Both the position numbers and the translations under genes were made by a program. Shown piece by piece: positions 27,596 to 40,570 of a stretch of DNA of 64,000 bases; positions within the stretch are counted from its first letter, which is position 1; the number at the start of each line of letters is the position of its first letter. The stretch is from Bugula neritina (Eukaryota > Bryozoa > Gymnolaemata > Cheilostomatida > Bugulidae): NCBI GenBank assembly GCA_964035545.1, contig OZ037766.1, forward strand, positions 29,040,173 to 29,104,172, in the 5' to 3' direction. Below the pieces are notes generated by a model. The model ran no database searches. It was not told the DNA's origin and saw only the letters and a program-made list of their open reading frames with translations.

Positions 27596-29616
27596 TAATG
27601 CATTCTTTGTTTAAAGCAATTTCTATGCAAGACCAAAATATCTAACTTACTCAAAACTTGTACATTTGAACTTGAACTTCACTCAATTATTGGGCCTCAT
27701 GCATCCTATTACTTTTGAATGTACTTTATATTCTTTCTTGAATGTTGTAGATAAACTGTAGTCTACATACCGTGATGGAACAGATATAATAATTTATTAT
27801 TGCATCAACCTGTTGCAGCAGCAATCTTACTGGAAGTCTCAAGCAAACCTCAGCATCGTCGAAGCCATATTTTAGTGAGCTGGCAGAATATCTCACGACA
27901 TAACTTGTGAAGTACAGAAGTAAGAATTAAACATAAAATAACAGTATATGTACAATCATGCGTCCTATCGAGAATACAGCTTTTTTTAAGAATTTTTCTG
28001 AGAATAATGGTATATATATCAATACTTTAGTTTAATCACTTATGACATAATTAATAGAAATTCTACTTCTAACTTCATTGTCAAATATTCCCACAGTCCT
28101 TGCAACCTTCATAGTAATGAGGCTACTTGACATTTCTATTATTTACATTAGCAAATAGTTTCAGTCTTGATGTCGATCCTAATGAGGATGCAACTGTATT
28201 GACACTTCTATTTTCATCAATAAAATAATCATTTTCTAAGTAGAAACCAAAACTAGTTCTATCTACCTTAGTAAACTATTTTGCAAGGCCATGATTGAGT
28301 TTGACGTAGTAAATTATTTTGCAAGGCCGTTATGAAGTTTGAGTTTCTTCTCCACTGCTTTTCTAAAACTTTTAAGCCATACATATATATTCAAACCATT
28401 AGTTCCAATCATAATCACTATAAGCATGTCATTTTGTAAATACATCAAGTTGCTGTGCAGTATCTACTCTGCAAAACATAAAGTACTGTGTATTCCCTGG
28501 TCTGACATCATAATATACTCCTCAACAACTTATTTGTCTGCTTTATAAAGGCTGTAACGTTATATTTTATTTCTCATTTAAGTATTATACCTAATATACT
28601 TATAAGCAAAAATTAAAACTTGAGACAAAAAGCATATTTTGCTTTTTAATTCAGAATGTATTCGCATCGAGTTTGCATTAGCATTTTGTTTAATTTGCAA
28701 TTGAGTTTGAAAAAATATGTTATGTTTTTTAAAATGACATTCACATAGCTATCACATTACATAACAAAAATGTAAACATTACTTCCAAATGTTTCTATTT
28801 GATCAAAATAGGAAACAGGTGCTTTTCTAACACTGTGGGTTTTAAGAGGAAATTTACATAAGTTCTATCACGTTACAAAATGACAGTGCTGAACATTATA
28901 TATAACATCCAGGTGTTTCTATTTATAGATTGTATATTAATAAGGTAGTCAGTTTAAGAAGGAAGCTCCTATATAGATGTCATCAGCTCACAAAAAAACA
29001 GTCAGCAGCATGTTATAGTCACATTCAGTGTTATCTGATTTAATCATCAGTTCTCAGTAGGCTACTTAAATTTGATCTCCCCTCCCCCCAATAATAGAAA
29101 TACTTTTACTTAAATTATATTAACTTATTTCAATCAATTAGGTATCCTTTGCTTTTATTTGGGAAGGTTATGTTCTGCATTTAATTAACTATTTAGTGGA
29201 CCTGCTGGGAAAGAATCCTTTGCAGGCTTGAAGGTAAAATGATGTTTTTATTGTAAGTAATAAATCACAGTGTAGTGCATATATGGTTTATTTCTAGTCT
29301 ATAAAATTCAACTAGCAAGCAAGCGGATTTACAAAATACAACAAGTTTTTTTAACACGTTTTCAGAAAAATCTTTAACACAAACAGATGGGTTTGCTTAC
29401 TAATTTACTACCTACTCTATTTTATAAAACTAATCATAATGTTAATTTTGTGTTCAAGAAGTTTGACATGTTATGCTACTTGATATTTTTGCAAGGTACC
29501 ATAATGATTTAGAAATGCTGTTTTTGCATGGAACTGTATAGCATATAACACAATGTGTAAGTAGGTCTTGTATTCTGGTAGATGAAAGCATTAAAGTAAT
29601 AAAACATTGTGCATCA
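27592..29616. other. Intergenic between PLE locus and collagen copy D
   Basis: Mostly unique AT-rich sequence without a recognisable gene. From about 28870 it carries the unit-flank blocks shared with the other array units (boundary module at 28895-29090). Confidence 0.5.
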
Positions 29617-31378
29617 TTATTTAGAACAAACAACACAAGTGAGCTGTTTCATGTCATCATATGGTGGACAGTGTCCAATAGTTCCATCTCCAGAGCAATC
29701 AGTCCTGACAAAGAAAAACAGAGCTCCATTTGTATTACCACTCATCCCATTGATATACTCAGGGTCTTCATCTACACACTCATATGTAGTTGGGTGAGGA
29801 TGATCGTAACGTTGACTCATCAAGTAACCTGAAATGATGTGCAAACAAGATTCAAATGTTACTATACCACTACGATTTAGTGAAAGTAAATCTCGATCTA
29901 CAGATTGGTCAAGATTTCTCCATATATAGCAACGATCAATTTATACATGCATGGTATTATAAAGTGAATGCTATCTGTTTGAAGTGGACTATATAGGAAC
30001 TGCATATGCAATATTCAGAACTAACATCAACATTGAGTAGGTATATATGGATCATTGCAAGCTTAGAAAAGTGATGCTTTTAATATATGAATAATATGAT
30101 AACCTTCATACTCCTGTGTCCAACCAGATGGACAAGATCTTCTTGCTGGAATCATCATCAGAGCTGGTCTATTCTCTGTATAACATCTGGCACATGGTAC
30201 ATTCTGTTGCACAGCTGAATTGCGGAAAATTCCATAGTGGTTTGTTTGATATTCTCCACCATTTATCGAAGAACCCTCGAAACTACTACCAGTGTATACT
30301 TTGTTAAACTGTGGGTTCAGGGGCATGCACTGGTAGTTCACTCCACCTCCAGTGTTTGTATAAAATGCTCCACCAGCAAATCCTGAGAAAATAAAACTGT
30401 GTTCACAAATAAATAGCATCCATTGTCTATATAAACCACTAAATGGTGATCTGAGTAATATAAGTGACATAAATAAATGCATTTTTAGCAGCAATTGCTG
30501 AATAATATTATCATAATATTTTCCATATACAAGGAAACATTCAGTGATACATCATATTAGCAATCTAATTCACCTTCATAAAGTAGAGCTGATTGGGAAC
30601 CACAAGATTTTCTTCCCCATCTTACATAAACCGCACCTCCTTCAATATGTGACACATTTCCAGGAGCACCTGGGGCACCTGTTGGACCCCTCAATCCTGT
30701 AAGTCCAGGACTACCAGACAATCCATCTCTTCCTATTTATAAAACAGAACTGAAATCAATTGCTCATTGAATCGACACAGAACACTTATATTCTGATCTG
30801 AGTGTTTAGTTATAATTCTTAAGTTTCTCGCACCATCACGGCCATCTGCACCATCTTTACCATCATCTCCATCTTCTCCATTTCTGCCATCTCTACCATC
30901 TCTACCATCTTTACCAGCAACACTTCTAATTCCTAATATACACATTAAGACTATATGATTACGAAGATAAGAATATATTGCCTTTTGTTATCTTATAATT
31001 CCAATATGTTTGCTGTGCACTTTTATCCTGCAATTGCAAGCTCCTGCATGTGAACTAAATGCTCCGGCTCATACATGTAAATTACACGCAATGTCTTACT
31101 TGTTTAATATACATTTTCTATATAAACTGTAATTGACATTCTAATCTTTGTCATGACACCTAAAAACTATTTGCCAGATTTAAATAAAAATATAACTAAA
31201 GACTTTTTGTCTGTATATAAAAATTTAAGAGCACTACATCATAATTCAAATGAAAAGCTTTTAATTTCAAAACAATAACTTTTACCATGGGTGTAAAGCT
31301 GGCCTAAAACGCTACCGATTCCTTTTTCTCCGTCATTTGCAAGAGATTCTGCAGTTGGCAACGCTCCATTAAGTAGCT
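29617..31378 (-). CDS. Collagen C4-like copy D lacking the signal/coiled-coil exon
   Basis: Exons 2-6 relatives on the minus strand: about 31378-31288, 30932-30834, 30732-30574, 30382-30104, 29828-29617. Frames join and have no stops. Exon 3 has 11 Gly-X-Y triplets; exon 4 is reduced to 159 bases, with 19 fewer triplets than copies A and E, leaving almost no Pro/Ala-rich block. The exon 3 donor is GTGCGA, weaker than the GTGAGA of its relatives. No exon 1 relative exists between exon 2 and the next upstream module at 31670, so there is no visible signal peptide or coiled coil. It is either a 5'-deleted pseudogene or a gene using a new first exon, possibly in the upstream module. The C-terminal domain keeps its conserved Cys. 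Confidence 0.65.
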
Positions 31379-31669
31379 TTAAACAAAATAAAAATTTTCA
31401 GATACATCTTTTATCTACATGCATGTGTACATTTACAGGGTATGGCTGCGTTAATTGCTTTGATCTTAGTTATTACAAGCACTGCAAAAATAAACATAAT
31501 TAACTGCTATGAAATACAATGTATTTAAAAGCTAAACATTTTTAGCTTTAGATACAGAAATTTGCTGAAACCTGTTAGCCGTTGCAATTTTGAGCAATAG
31601 CTAATGATGTTTGACCTGAGTAAAACAAGTTGTACAAAAAAACTACAATATTGCTTCATATAAACCAGA

Positions 31670-31985
31670 CAAACCTTTTTCAACAGTCTTCATCTTTGTG
31701 TTATTCCCTGTGACTGTCTGATAGTCTGCAAGGTTTGCCTAAAATATGTATAATAGATATTCTATAGTGAAGCTGACACGAAGATCTGATTGGCTGATCT
31801 GTCCAAAACACAGCAACAAGTTAAATAGCAGAAAAATTGGAATGCTGTTACTCCAGTTACATAAATTAGCCAATCAATGAAAGGTAACTTCAATAAATGC
31901 GCAATTTTTGTATATTGAATATTGACATTAATGTCTCACAAAAGCCTTGAATCTATTAAGAAGTTGTAACTCCTTGACTAAACTT
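31670..31985 (-). other. Conserved upstream module, copy D unit
   Basis: Matches 7240-7560 and 39990-40267 and lies about 290 bases upstream of exon 2 of copy D. Its short frame from the ATG (MKTVEKGLSGLYEAIL-stop) ends early, unlike the A and E versions, where the frame continues into a hydrophobic stretch. Confidence 0.4.
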
Positions 31986-32584
31986 TATATCCATATACAC
32001 AAAGTGACCATAACTCCTTAACTATACTCTACATATTCATACAAGGTGACCATAACTCCCGGACTGCAATATACATATTTATACAAGGTGACCATAAATC
32101 ATAAATTCCTTGCTATTTCACCATAACTTCCTGTCTAAATAATACATATGGATTGAATAGTGGTATAACAACTTACAGCATTGAGACTGTTTTGTAGACA
32201 CTGAATTTTGTTTTATATTCAACTTTCCAAGAATAACCAGTTAAACTATATTAATTACCGCTCTAACTAGTCAATCTTATTTCTATATACACAGCCCCCA
32301 GTCATGGGGACTTCTAGAATAAATTGTATATCTTAAAACTGTTTTGTAAGATTTTACAGATTATAAATAATTTAATTGCTAGTTTGTCAATAATTATAGC
32401 TTAAAGGAAAAGCTTTTTTTTATTTTTACAGTTGCATTTCAAGCTGATATTATGTCAAAGCTTTGGAAATACTATTACAAATATCACAATTACAAATATC
32501 ACAATTACAAATATCACAATTACAAATATCACCATTACGATATCACAAATACGATATACATATACGATATACATACATACATAC

Positions 32585-33010
<426 letters not shown>

Positions 33011-33044
33011 AACAACATCTATATAATTAAATTGCTCTTTTCCT

Positions 33045-33049
<5 letters not shown>

Positions 33050-33100
<51 letters not shown>
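33050..33100. repeat. (TA)n microsatellite
   Basis: About 50 bp of TA on the right of the hammerhead-like fragment. Confidence 0.9.
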
Positions 33101-33103
<3 letters not shown>

Positions 33104-33344
33104 TTTCATATACCTTACAGGACACTCTCTGCTTGTTTATTAAACCACAAGGAGTTAACTTCTTTGCTTAATTATTTCCGAATCTACCAAATTACTACAG
33201 TGTGCTTGAAAATTTCCCAAATGGCTGTTAGCTTTTAAAATTTTAAGACGACTGTGCAATAAAATCGTAAAACATCCAGGTATTTCTATTCAACTGCATG
33301 TATCTTTCCAAATATTACATTTGTATATTACATAATGACAATGT

Positions 33345-33530
33345 AGAACATATACATCCAGGTGTTTCTATTAGACTGTATATTGAGGTATTCAGTTAAA
33401 GAAGGAAGTTCCTCGTTCATATCAGCTCATAGAATAACTAATAATCATCAGTATTCAGTCACATTCAGTGTTATCTGATTCAATCATCAGTTCTGAGTAC
33501 AAGTTTATTATCAGAATAATACAAATATTT
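33345..33530. repeat. Array-unit 3'-flank module, copy downstream of collagen E
   Basis: Same boundary module as 8325-8500 and 28895-29090. From about 33790 the sequence matches bases 1-900 of this window closely, showing that the A and E units are recent duplicates. Confidence 0.75.
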
Positions 33531-34297
33531 CATTCTTTTCATGTAAACTCATGTAAACTAATTCTATGTATGCTATGCTTTTATGTCATTGCTTTTGTGA
33601 CTAAATTTGTTGATGCTAGGAATTAGCTGCATTTAATTTGTAACGATATCAGTTGCGTGTGTTTAAAACCTTTTCAATACTGCATATAATCATGGCACTT
33701 GTACTGTCATCAGTGTGCAATAGTAAAATCTAAAATGTTTTATTTGCAATAAAATTGCTAGTGCAATAGTCTGTGTTTTTTTAACATTGTCCATACAAAT
33801 AATTTTACATAACCATTTTACTGTCGTAATTTTACAATCGGTTGGTGCTGAGTAAGTGAAATCTAAAATGTTGAATTTCCAATAAAATTAATAGTGGAAT
33901 ATAGGCTGTGTTCTTTGTCTAAAGTCTATAAAACAACCACTGTTTAATTTTTAAACCTTCAAGCTATTTGAGGAAAGCTAAAAATCAAGAGGTCTTTAGT
34001 AGTAATATGATTTGTATGTCTGGGCCTATAACCGTGTAAATTAATAAGAAGAAACTAAAATGTATAAGTAGTTCATTTCAATATGTTTTTGTTTTTTTTT
34101 GCTATATTTATTTGTGCTACTAATTTTAGAAATTCTTCAATCTTACATATGTGTAGATCTCTACGAAATAGTATGTAATATATATGATTATGATTAGTTC
34201 AACTACTCAAGAATTAGATGAGAAAAACAGTTGTTATAGCATAATACACTTATCTAATTTTAAAAAACCTTTTCCACTTTTGTCATCACAAAGCCGT

Positions 34298-37200
34298 TTA
34301 TTTAGAACAAACAACACAAGTTAGCTGTTTCTTGTCATAATATGGTGGACAGTGTCCAGTAGCTCCATCTCCAGAGCAATCAGTTCTGACGAAGTAGAAC
34401 AGAGCTCCATTTGCGTCACCATTCATCCCAGGGACATATTCAGGATATTGATCTACACACTCGTATGTAGTTGGATGAGAATGGGTATAGTGTTCTGTCA
34501 TGAGGTAACCTGAAAAATATTTTATAGCGGAGTTTTAAAACTCACTATAATTTCTACTGATAGTAGTAAGAGCTGGCCTTTACATTTTCTGGAAGAATTC
34601 ATACTTATATTTGGTCTAATTTTTATATGAAAGCACTACTTCCGCAAGCATGATAATGCATGAGGTTTGAGATCAAAATTTTTTATTTATTCACTACATA
34701 TCATATTATCAAACCAGTTATGTAATACCTGATAAATTCATAACCTACTGAATAAATGAGATGATATTTATGATTTTTGTTAATGGCTCAACAACAAATT
34801 TTATTGCTTTTCAGTGCTGATTCATCGCCATCAATGCAGCACAATGCTATAGTTGTTAATTAATATGATAGTTTATTTTTAATGAGAGGTTTTACTTCAA
34901 CATAAAAGTAGTCTTTCACATGAATCAATTGTGTAATTTGCGCAGTTCAAACAATTACTTATGAAGAATTCCTCAGGATATGGATCATTATTCCGAAGGC
35001 CCATTGCTTCGAAAGTTCATTAGTCCAAAAATATTTGCCTAGTACACACTAACTGAGGCAAGTTGTTATTCAAGTTACACCATAATATATTATTACAATA
35101 GAAGTAGAATATAGCTTTTGGAATCATTGATACTATTGCACAGCTCTTTTAAAATTAGGCTCTTATACTATATGCATGAATGGGAATATATAAATCAAGC
35201 TTTTTGTGCCATCATAATTGCATGCATTATATAGACTGAGCTTCTATAATGTAATTTAGAATTTAGGCTGAATATTTAATGCCAAGTTATATAATTTATG
35301 TTGGTGGACGGCAATGCAAATAGTGAAAAGATCAAAAATAAAAATAAAGCACTAGCAAATAATTGTTCAAGTAAAAAGTTTCGTTTATACCTCTGCTGAA
35401 AAAAGTACCGATTTTAAGTTAATAATGCTTGTCCGGGTACCCCTTTATAGTCAAACTGAAACTCGTTGAAATCATATTATTGATGCGGTTGCTCACTTTC
35501 TGAAATTGAAATTTGACTCGGATAATAGCTATTTGATGCCCTTTGTAAACGTTGTGAATTAGTGAAGCGGAAAGCATAAAAGCGATAATTGAGAAGGCGT
35601 AGGCTATATAATTATAACCGTACTAGTACGTTGTCTAATCGCCAAAGTAATAACTAAATAACGATGTTTACAAGGAGTTATTACTCCTATTCTAAAATTG
35701 GCTGATTAAGTTATCACAGTACAAAAATTTCAACGAGTGGCTTTTACAATGCAATGCAACTCGGAGAAATTTCAACCCGGCCAAATTGAATTTTTGACCG
35801 AAAATCGTGAAGGTATAAACGCAACTAAAACATTACTTTGCTTTTTTGACCAATTACAATTCAACACCTCCGGGCCTACAAAACAAAGCCAATAACAGTT
35901 TTATTTTATTAAGCAACCAGATTTGGAGCGATGGGCCTTTGGAATATTGACTAGTCACTTATTTCCTCAAAACCACGGACTTACAAACTATGACATTGCA
36001 TGGTAATTTGCACTGAACTTAAAATTTCTAATAAGCTGAATGGTAGTGGTGAATAATATTTGAAATAAATAAGAGCATTGAGTATAGGTAATTTAATTAC
36101 TGCAAACTTACATGAGCAATAATAATTTATTTACCTTCATACTCTTTAGTCCACCCAGACGGACAAAATCTTTTAGCTGGAATCATCATCAGAGCTGGTC
36201 TGTTCTCTGTATAACATCTGGCACATGGTACATTCTGATTATGAGTTGTACTGGAAAATATTCCATAACTATAAGATTGATATTCTGTGCCACAAATTGA
36301 AGAGCCCTCAGAAATGCCACTAGTGTAAGCTTTGTTATACTGTGGGTTCAGGGGCATGCACTGGTAGTTAACTCCACCTCCTGTGCCTTTATAATATACT
36401 CCACCAGCAAATCCTGAGAAAATAAAACTGTTTCTATAATATGTTTGTACAAATAATTAGTAAAAATTACTTAATCAGTTCAACACCCAAGAAGTTTCAC
36501 ATTGTGTGCAATAAGTTGCTTAGAAGTGAGTCTCAATTCGTGTTGCCATATGTTTAAAAAATCAAACCTTCACCCCCTGTTCACACATTGCCGTATTGTA
36601 CGCCGTAATGTAAAATATTAGTAATCTTTAATGTGTCAGGGCTGAAGTTTACAAAGTCTGCTATTAGGTAACATATAAGACTTTTCATTTGCCAATTTTA
36701 TCCAATGAGCTGACGCGAAAGTTTTTCTATCCAATAGGAATTCGCCGCAACTAGTTTGAATCAAGCAGTGCTTGATCCATCTCGTAGCACTGTACAAGAA
36801 CCTCAGACATTTGTAAAAATTGCTGATATTTTACGTTACGGCGTACGATACGGTGATGTGTGAACACATAATAATAGCAATCTAATTCACCTGCATAAAG
36901 TAAAGCTGATTGAGAACCACAAGATTTTCTTCCCCATCTTACGTAAACAGCACCTCCTTCAACATGTGCAACATTGCCAGGAGCACCCTTCACTCCTTTC
37001 ATGCCAGAAACACCTTTTACTCCTTTGAGACCAGCTGCACCTGTAGCACCTTTTGCTCCAGGATTTCCATTTTTCCCAGGTATTCCAGAAACTCCTTGAG
37101 CTCCATTAACACCAGGTAAGCCAGAAATACCAGGTGATCCTGAATCTCCTTTAGCTCCTTTAGACCCAGGAGCCCCTGTTGGACCTGTAAGTCCAGGACT

Positions 37201-39421
37201 ACCGGGTAGCCCATCTCTCCCTATTTATTAAACAGAAACGAAAACAATTATATGCCAAAACATTTACTTATAAAATTGGCAGAAAAAACATTTGCATCCT
37301 GATACAACTTTTAGTTGCATGGTATATAAGTCAAGTTTATCTCACCATCACGACCATTTGCACCATCTTTACCATCTTTACCATCATCTCCATTTTTACC
37401 ATATTCTCCATCTCTACCATCTCTACCATCTCTACCATCTTTACCATCTTTACCATCTTTACCAGCAACACCTCTAACTCCTGACACACATTTAAAATAA
37501 TATATGATCACAAAAGTAAGAATATAGCCTTCTAATGTCCTACAATGGATTAATGCAGGGATGTCCAACCTTTTTGGAGTGAGGGCTACTACAATGAAAC
37601 CCTTCTTGGCAAGGGCCACATTGTAAAATTTACCTAGAGTTAGGGGATACAGCGTCAGTATTTTTCAAATAACTTAATTCCAAATTTCTATAAGTCATTA
37701 CGCAATGAAGTCCCAGTAGTTACTGCAGACTGCATGCTTTTAGCATAATATGTAAAAACAAGACATTTAAAAGGTGTCTTCGCACTGTAATTCATATATA
37801 CGGTATGGAAAATAATTTTATGTGTTATGCCTTTGAGGGCACATGAAATGTAGGGGGGGGGGGCTGGACTTGGGGCCTTCTGTTGGACAGCCCTGTGTTA
37901 ATGCATAGCACTTTTATTGTGCAAATACAAGCGCCTGAAACAATATAGCATTTTACAAAAACAAGATTTTACAGAATTAGAATGTTACAAATATCCCCAG
38001 CTGTATTATACAATCAAATAATTAACATGCAAACATATACTTTTGATATAAAAATTTTTGTTTATAATTTCTTTCATTTTGCGTATATAATTGATGTAAT
38101 AAAATATGTATAAACTTGACCTGTTAAATCTTTTAAAAATATAAACCTGAAAATATAGTTTTGTTGCTCAAACTTTAATTGGCTAATTACTTCTTGTGAC
38201 TACAATTGGTTAAAAGCCACTTTTTTATATAAACCTTTCCCTATAAAAATCTCAATATTTTTCATGAAATCAATAAAGCTGCTGGTTAAACCAGAAAACA
38301 TAATCAAAGTAAAACTAGCTCGTCTATAATATAAAACTTAAAAAGCCTCTAATTCAAAAGTTATAATTTTTACCATAGATGCACAGCTGATCTAGAAAAT
38401 TATCAACTTCCTTTTCTTCCTCTTTTTCAAGAGAATCTGCAGTTGGCAACTTTCCATTGAGTAACTATAATAAATAATATTACTGGTTCAATAATTGCCT
38501 TCATCTACATTAATGGTGTTTGGGGTTGCAATTATGGTTACATCATGTATGAGTTATATCCCAGCTATCAATAGTACACAAAATACTCCATTAAACTACT
38601 TGTAATTACAATGTATTGTAAAGCTAAATATTTTCAACTCTAGATATCAATTGACTGAGATAATTTGGCCAGAATTAATACAAAAATCTAACATAATTTT
38701 AATATTTTCTACTTGTAAATAATAAATAGAAAGCCTTGCGAAACAGCTCAGCCAATCAACACTCAGAAAACAATCAATGGAATTGGCGCAATAGTAAACA
38801 GAATGCTTTGCACTCGATATGCTGAATGCTAAGTGAGAGCCTTCTAAAACCAGACAGCTGTGACGTGACAGTCAAGGAAAGCGTAACACATTAGCAGTGA
38901 TGAGTGCTTACTTTTAGCTACAGTGTGAATGAGAATAATGTGGGGGAAAGTGCAAAAGCAGAAATATTATGTATGTACTACTTTAATTGTTAGCAAAGAC
39001 AACTCTTAAGCTAAAATAATGATTAACCCACTTTATGTATATTATATATATAATGTTATTATACACTTACAACATGCAGTAGTGAAAGTGTTGTGTGTTG
39101 TTGGGAAGTTATCTGCTCCTGTTGTCTTTCTACCAGCAGCTGCAGCTCTCCTATCTGCAGCTGTTGTCCATCATTCTGCTGTTGCTGCTCTTTATTCTGA
39201 AGATGGTGATTCTCTACCTGCTGCTGCAGCTTCTCAATTTGTATTTGCTGACTTTCATTCTGCTGCCTAAAAGCCTCTGTTAGTGCTTCCAACTTATTTT
39301 GTTGTTCCTCCAGAAACTCTTTAATATCTTCAGCAGTACCACTGGGTATCCCCTCAGAAGAGTGAACTAGCAGTGTACTTAGTGTTATTAAGAGGTAAAC
39401 TACAACATAATATACCAACAT
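34298..39421 (-). CDS. Short-chain collagen C4-like secreted protein, array copy E (6 exons, about 465 aa)
   Basis: Exons on the minus strand: 39421-39071, 38464-38374, 37480-37346, 37220-36891, 36413-36135, 34509-34298; all GT/AG, phases continuous. It has the same signal peptide core as copy A (MLVYYVVVYLLITLSTLLV), a Gln-rich coiled coil, 15 Gly-X-Y triplets in exon 3, about 23 in exon 4, and the Cys-rich C-terminal domain. It is very close to copy A, including promoter and flanks, but three of its introns hold MITE-like elements absent from A (introns 2, 4 and 5). Intron 5 is 1.6 kb compared with 0.5 kb in copy A. Expected product: secreted trimeric collagen-like protein. Confidence 0.87.
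34985..35950. mobile_element. MITE-like element in intron 5 of collagen E, with a second element nested inside
   Basis: The left end ATTCCGAAGGCCCATTGCTT is matched in inverted form at the right by GAGCGATGGGCCTTTGGAAT (about 35925-35945). It is non-coding and is interrupted by the separate TIR element at 35377-35826. The borders are approximate. Confidence 0.5.
35377..35826. mobile_element. MITE (AGTTGCGTTTATACCT family), copy 1
   Basis: 450 bp with 16-bp terminal inverted repeats: left AGTTTCGTTTATACCT, right the inverse of AGTTGCGTTTATACCT. The whole internal sequence is repeated at 57455-57889 in the same orientation, which defines a dispersed family. It is non-coding. Confidence 0.75.
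36578..36866. mobile_element. MITE with about 40-bp TIRs in intron 4 of collagen E
   Basis: 289 bp. The left TIR begins TGTTCACACATTGCCGTATT and the right end is its inverse (TGTTCACACATCACCGTATC when reverse-complemented); similarity extends about 40 bases inward. It is absent from the equivalent intron of copy A, which aligns on both flanks. Confidence 0.75.
37556..37895. mobile_element. hAT-type MITE in intron 2 of collagen E
   Basis: 340 bp with termini CAGGGATGTCCAAC and GTTGGACAGCCCTG and a TTAATG repeat on both sides, consistent with a decayed 8-bp target-site duplication. The CAGGG start and 8-bp site point to hAT. A poly-G run lies near 37850. Confidence 0.7.
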
Positions 39422-39460
39422 GTGTTTGATAGTCTTCAGTCAATTAACATGATATTCTGA

Positions 39461-39468
39461 TATATAAA
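39461..39468 (-). promoter_or_regulatory. TATA box of collagen copy E
   Basis: TTTATATA about 40 bases upstream of the start at 39421, embedded in sequence nearly identical to the copy A promoter. Confidence 0.5.
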
Positions 39469-39989
39469 CAAGCTTGAAAATAATTCCCCCTGAGGTCAAC
39501 AAAGTGCATTGTAGAAACCACAGCATCATTCCAGATAGAAACTTCTCAGCTATACATGCAAAGGTTCTCACACTGAGCTATTCATTTAGCTTTGTATATA
39601 ATATATTATGTATTCTGTGTGGAGTTCGGTTTTTGGGAAGGGTCTAACTAGGAAGCAATTATCTGGATGAAACCGACATCACTTCTATACAATATATAGT
39701 AGAAAAACTTTATTATATGTTTATTGGTAAAGGCTAGATTTTTGTCACTACCAGTTCTTAGTATTTGGATTTATATATAAGGGAGTTTTATTAATCTAAT
39801 TTTTTTCTGTAAATTGAATTTGTTTTTATCGTTTAAATATACAATCAGTCTATATGTTTGTGATAATACAAAATTGTTATTACCAGGAGAGTAGTAACTG
39901 ATGACATTGTTCATGTATATATAGTTATATGTTTGGAAGATATAGACAAGCTGTACAAAAACTACAATTATTACATATAAACCAGACAA

Positions 39990-40267
39990 ACCTTTTTCAA
40001 CAGTCTTCATCTTTGTGTCATTCTCCGTCACTGTGTGATAGTCTGTAAGGTTTGCCAAAATATTTATAATAGATTTTCTATAGTGAAGCCGACACAAAGA
40101 TCTGATTGGCTGGTCTGTCCAGAATACAGCAACAAATTAAATAGCAGAAAAAATTGGAACGTCATTACTCCAGTTGCATAAATTAGCCAATGAAAGATAA
40201 CTTTAATAAATGCACAATTGTTGTAGATTGAATATTGACATTAATGTCTCACAAAAGCCCTGAATCT
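39990..40267 (-). other. Conserved upstream module, copy E unit
   Basis: Matches 7240-7560 and 31670-31985. It is cut by the assembly gap at 40268. A further partial copy follows the gap at 40468-40570, suggesting another array unit is collapsed or missing in the gap. Confidence 0.45.
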
Positions 40268-40467
40268 NNNNNNNNNNNNNNNNNNNNNNNNNNNNNNNNN
40301 NNNNNNNNNNNNNNNNNNNNNNNNNNNNNNNNNNNNNNNNNNNNNNNNNNNNNNNNNNNNNNNNNNNNNNNNNNNNNNNNNNNNNNNNNNNNNNNNNNNN
40401 NNNNNNNNNNNNNNNNNNNNNNNNNNNNNNNNNNNNNNNNNNNNNNNNNNNNNNNNNNNNNNNNNNN
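40268..40467. other. Assembly gap (200 N)
   Basis: Exactly 200 N between two copies of the upstream module, the sort of place where tandem units collapse during assembly. The true length is unknown. Confidence 1.
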
Positions 40468-40570
40468 ATCTTCATGTCATTTCCTGCGAGTGTCTGACAG
40501 TCTTTAAGGTTTGTCAAAAATATTTATAATAGATATTCTATAGTGAAGCTGATACAAAGATCGGATTGGT

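Noticed and set aside
28339-28548. 69-residue plus-strand frame
   Set aside because: Low-complexity hydrophobic composition expected by chance in AT-rich DNA; no conserved motif.
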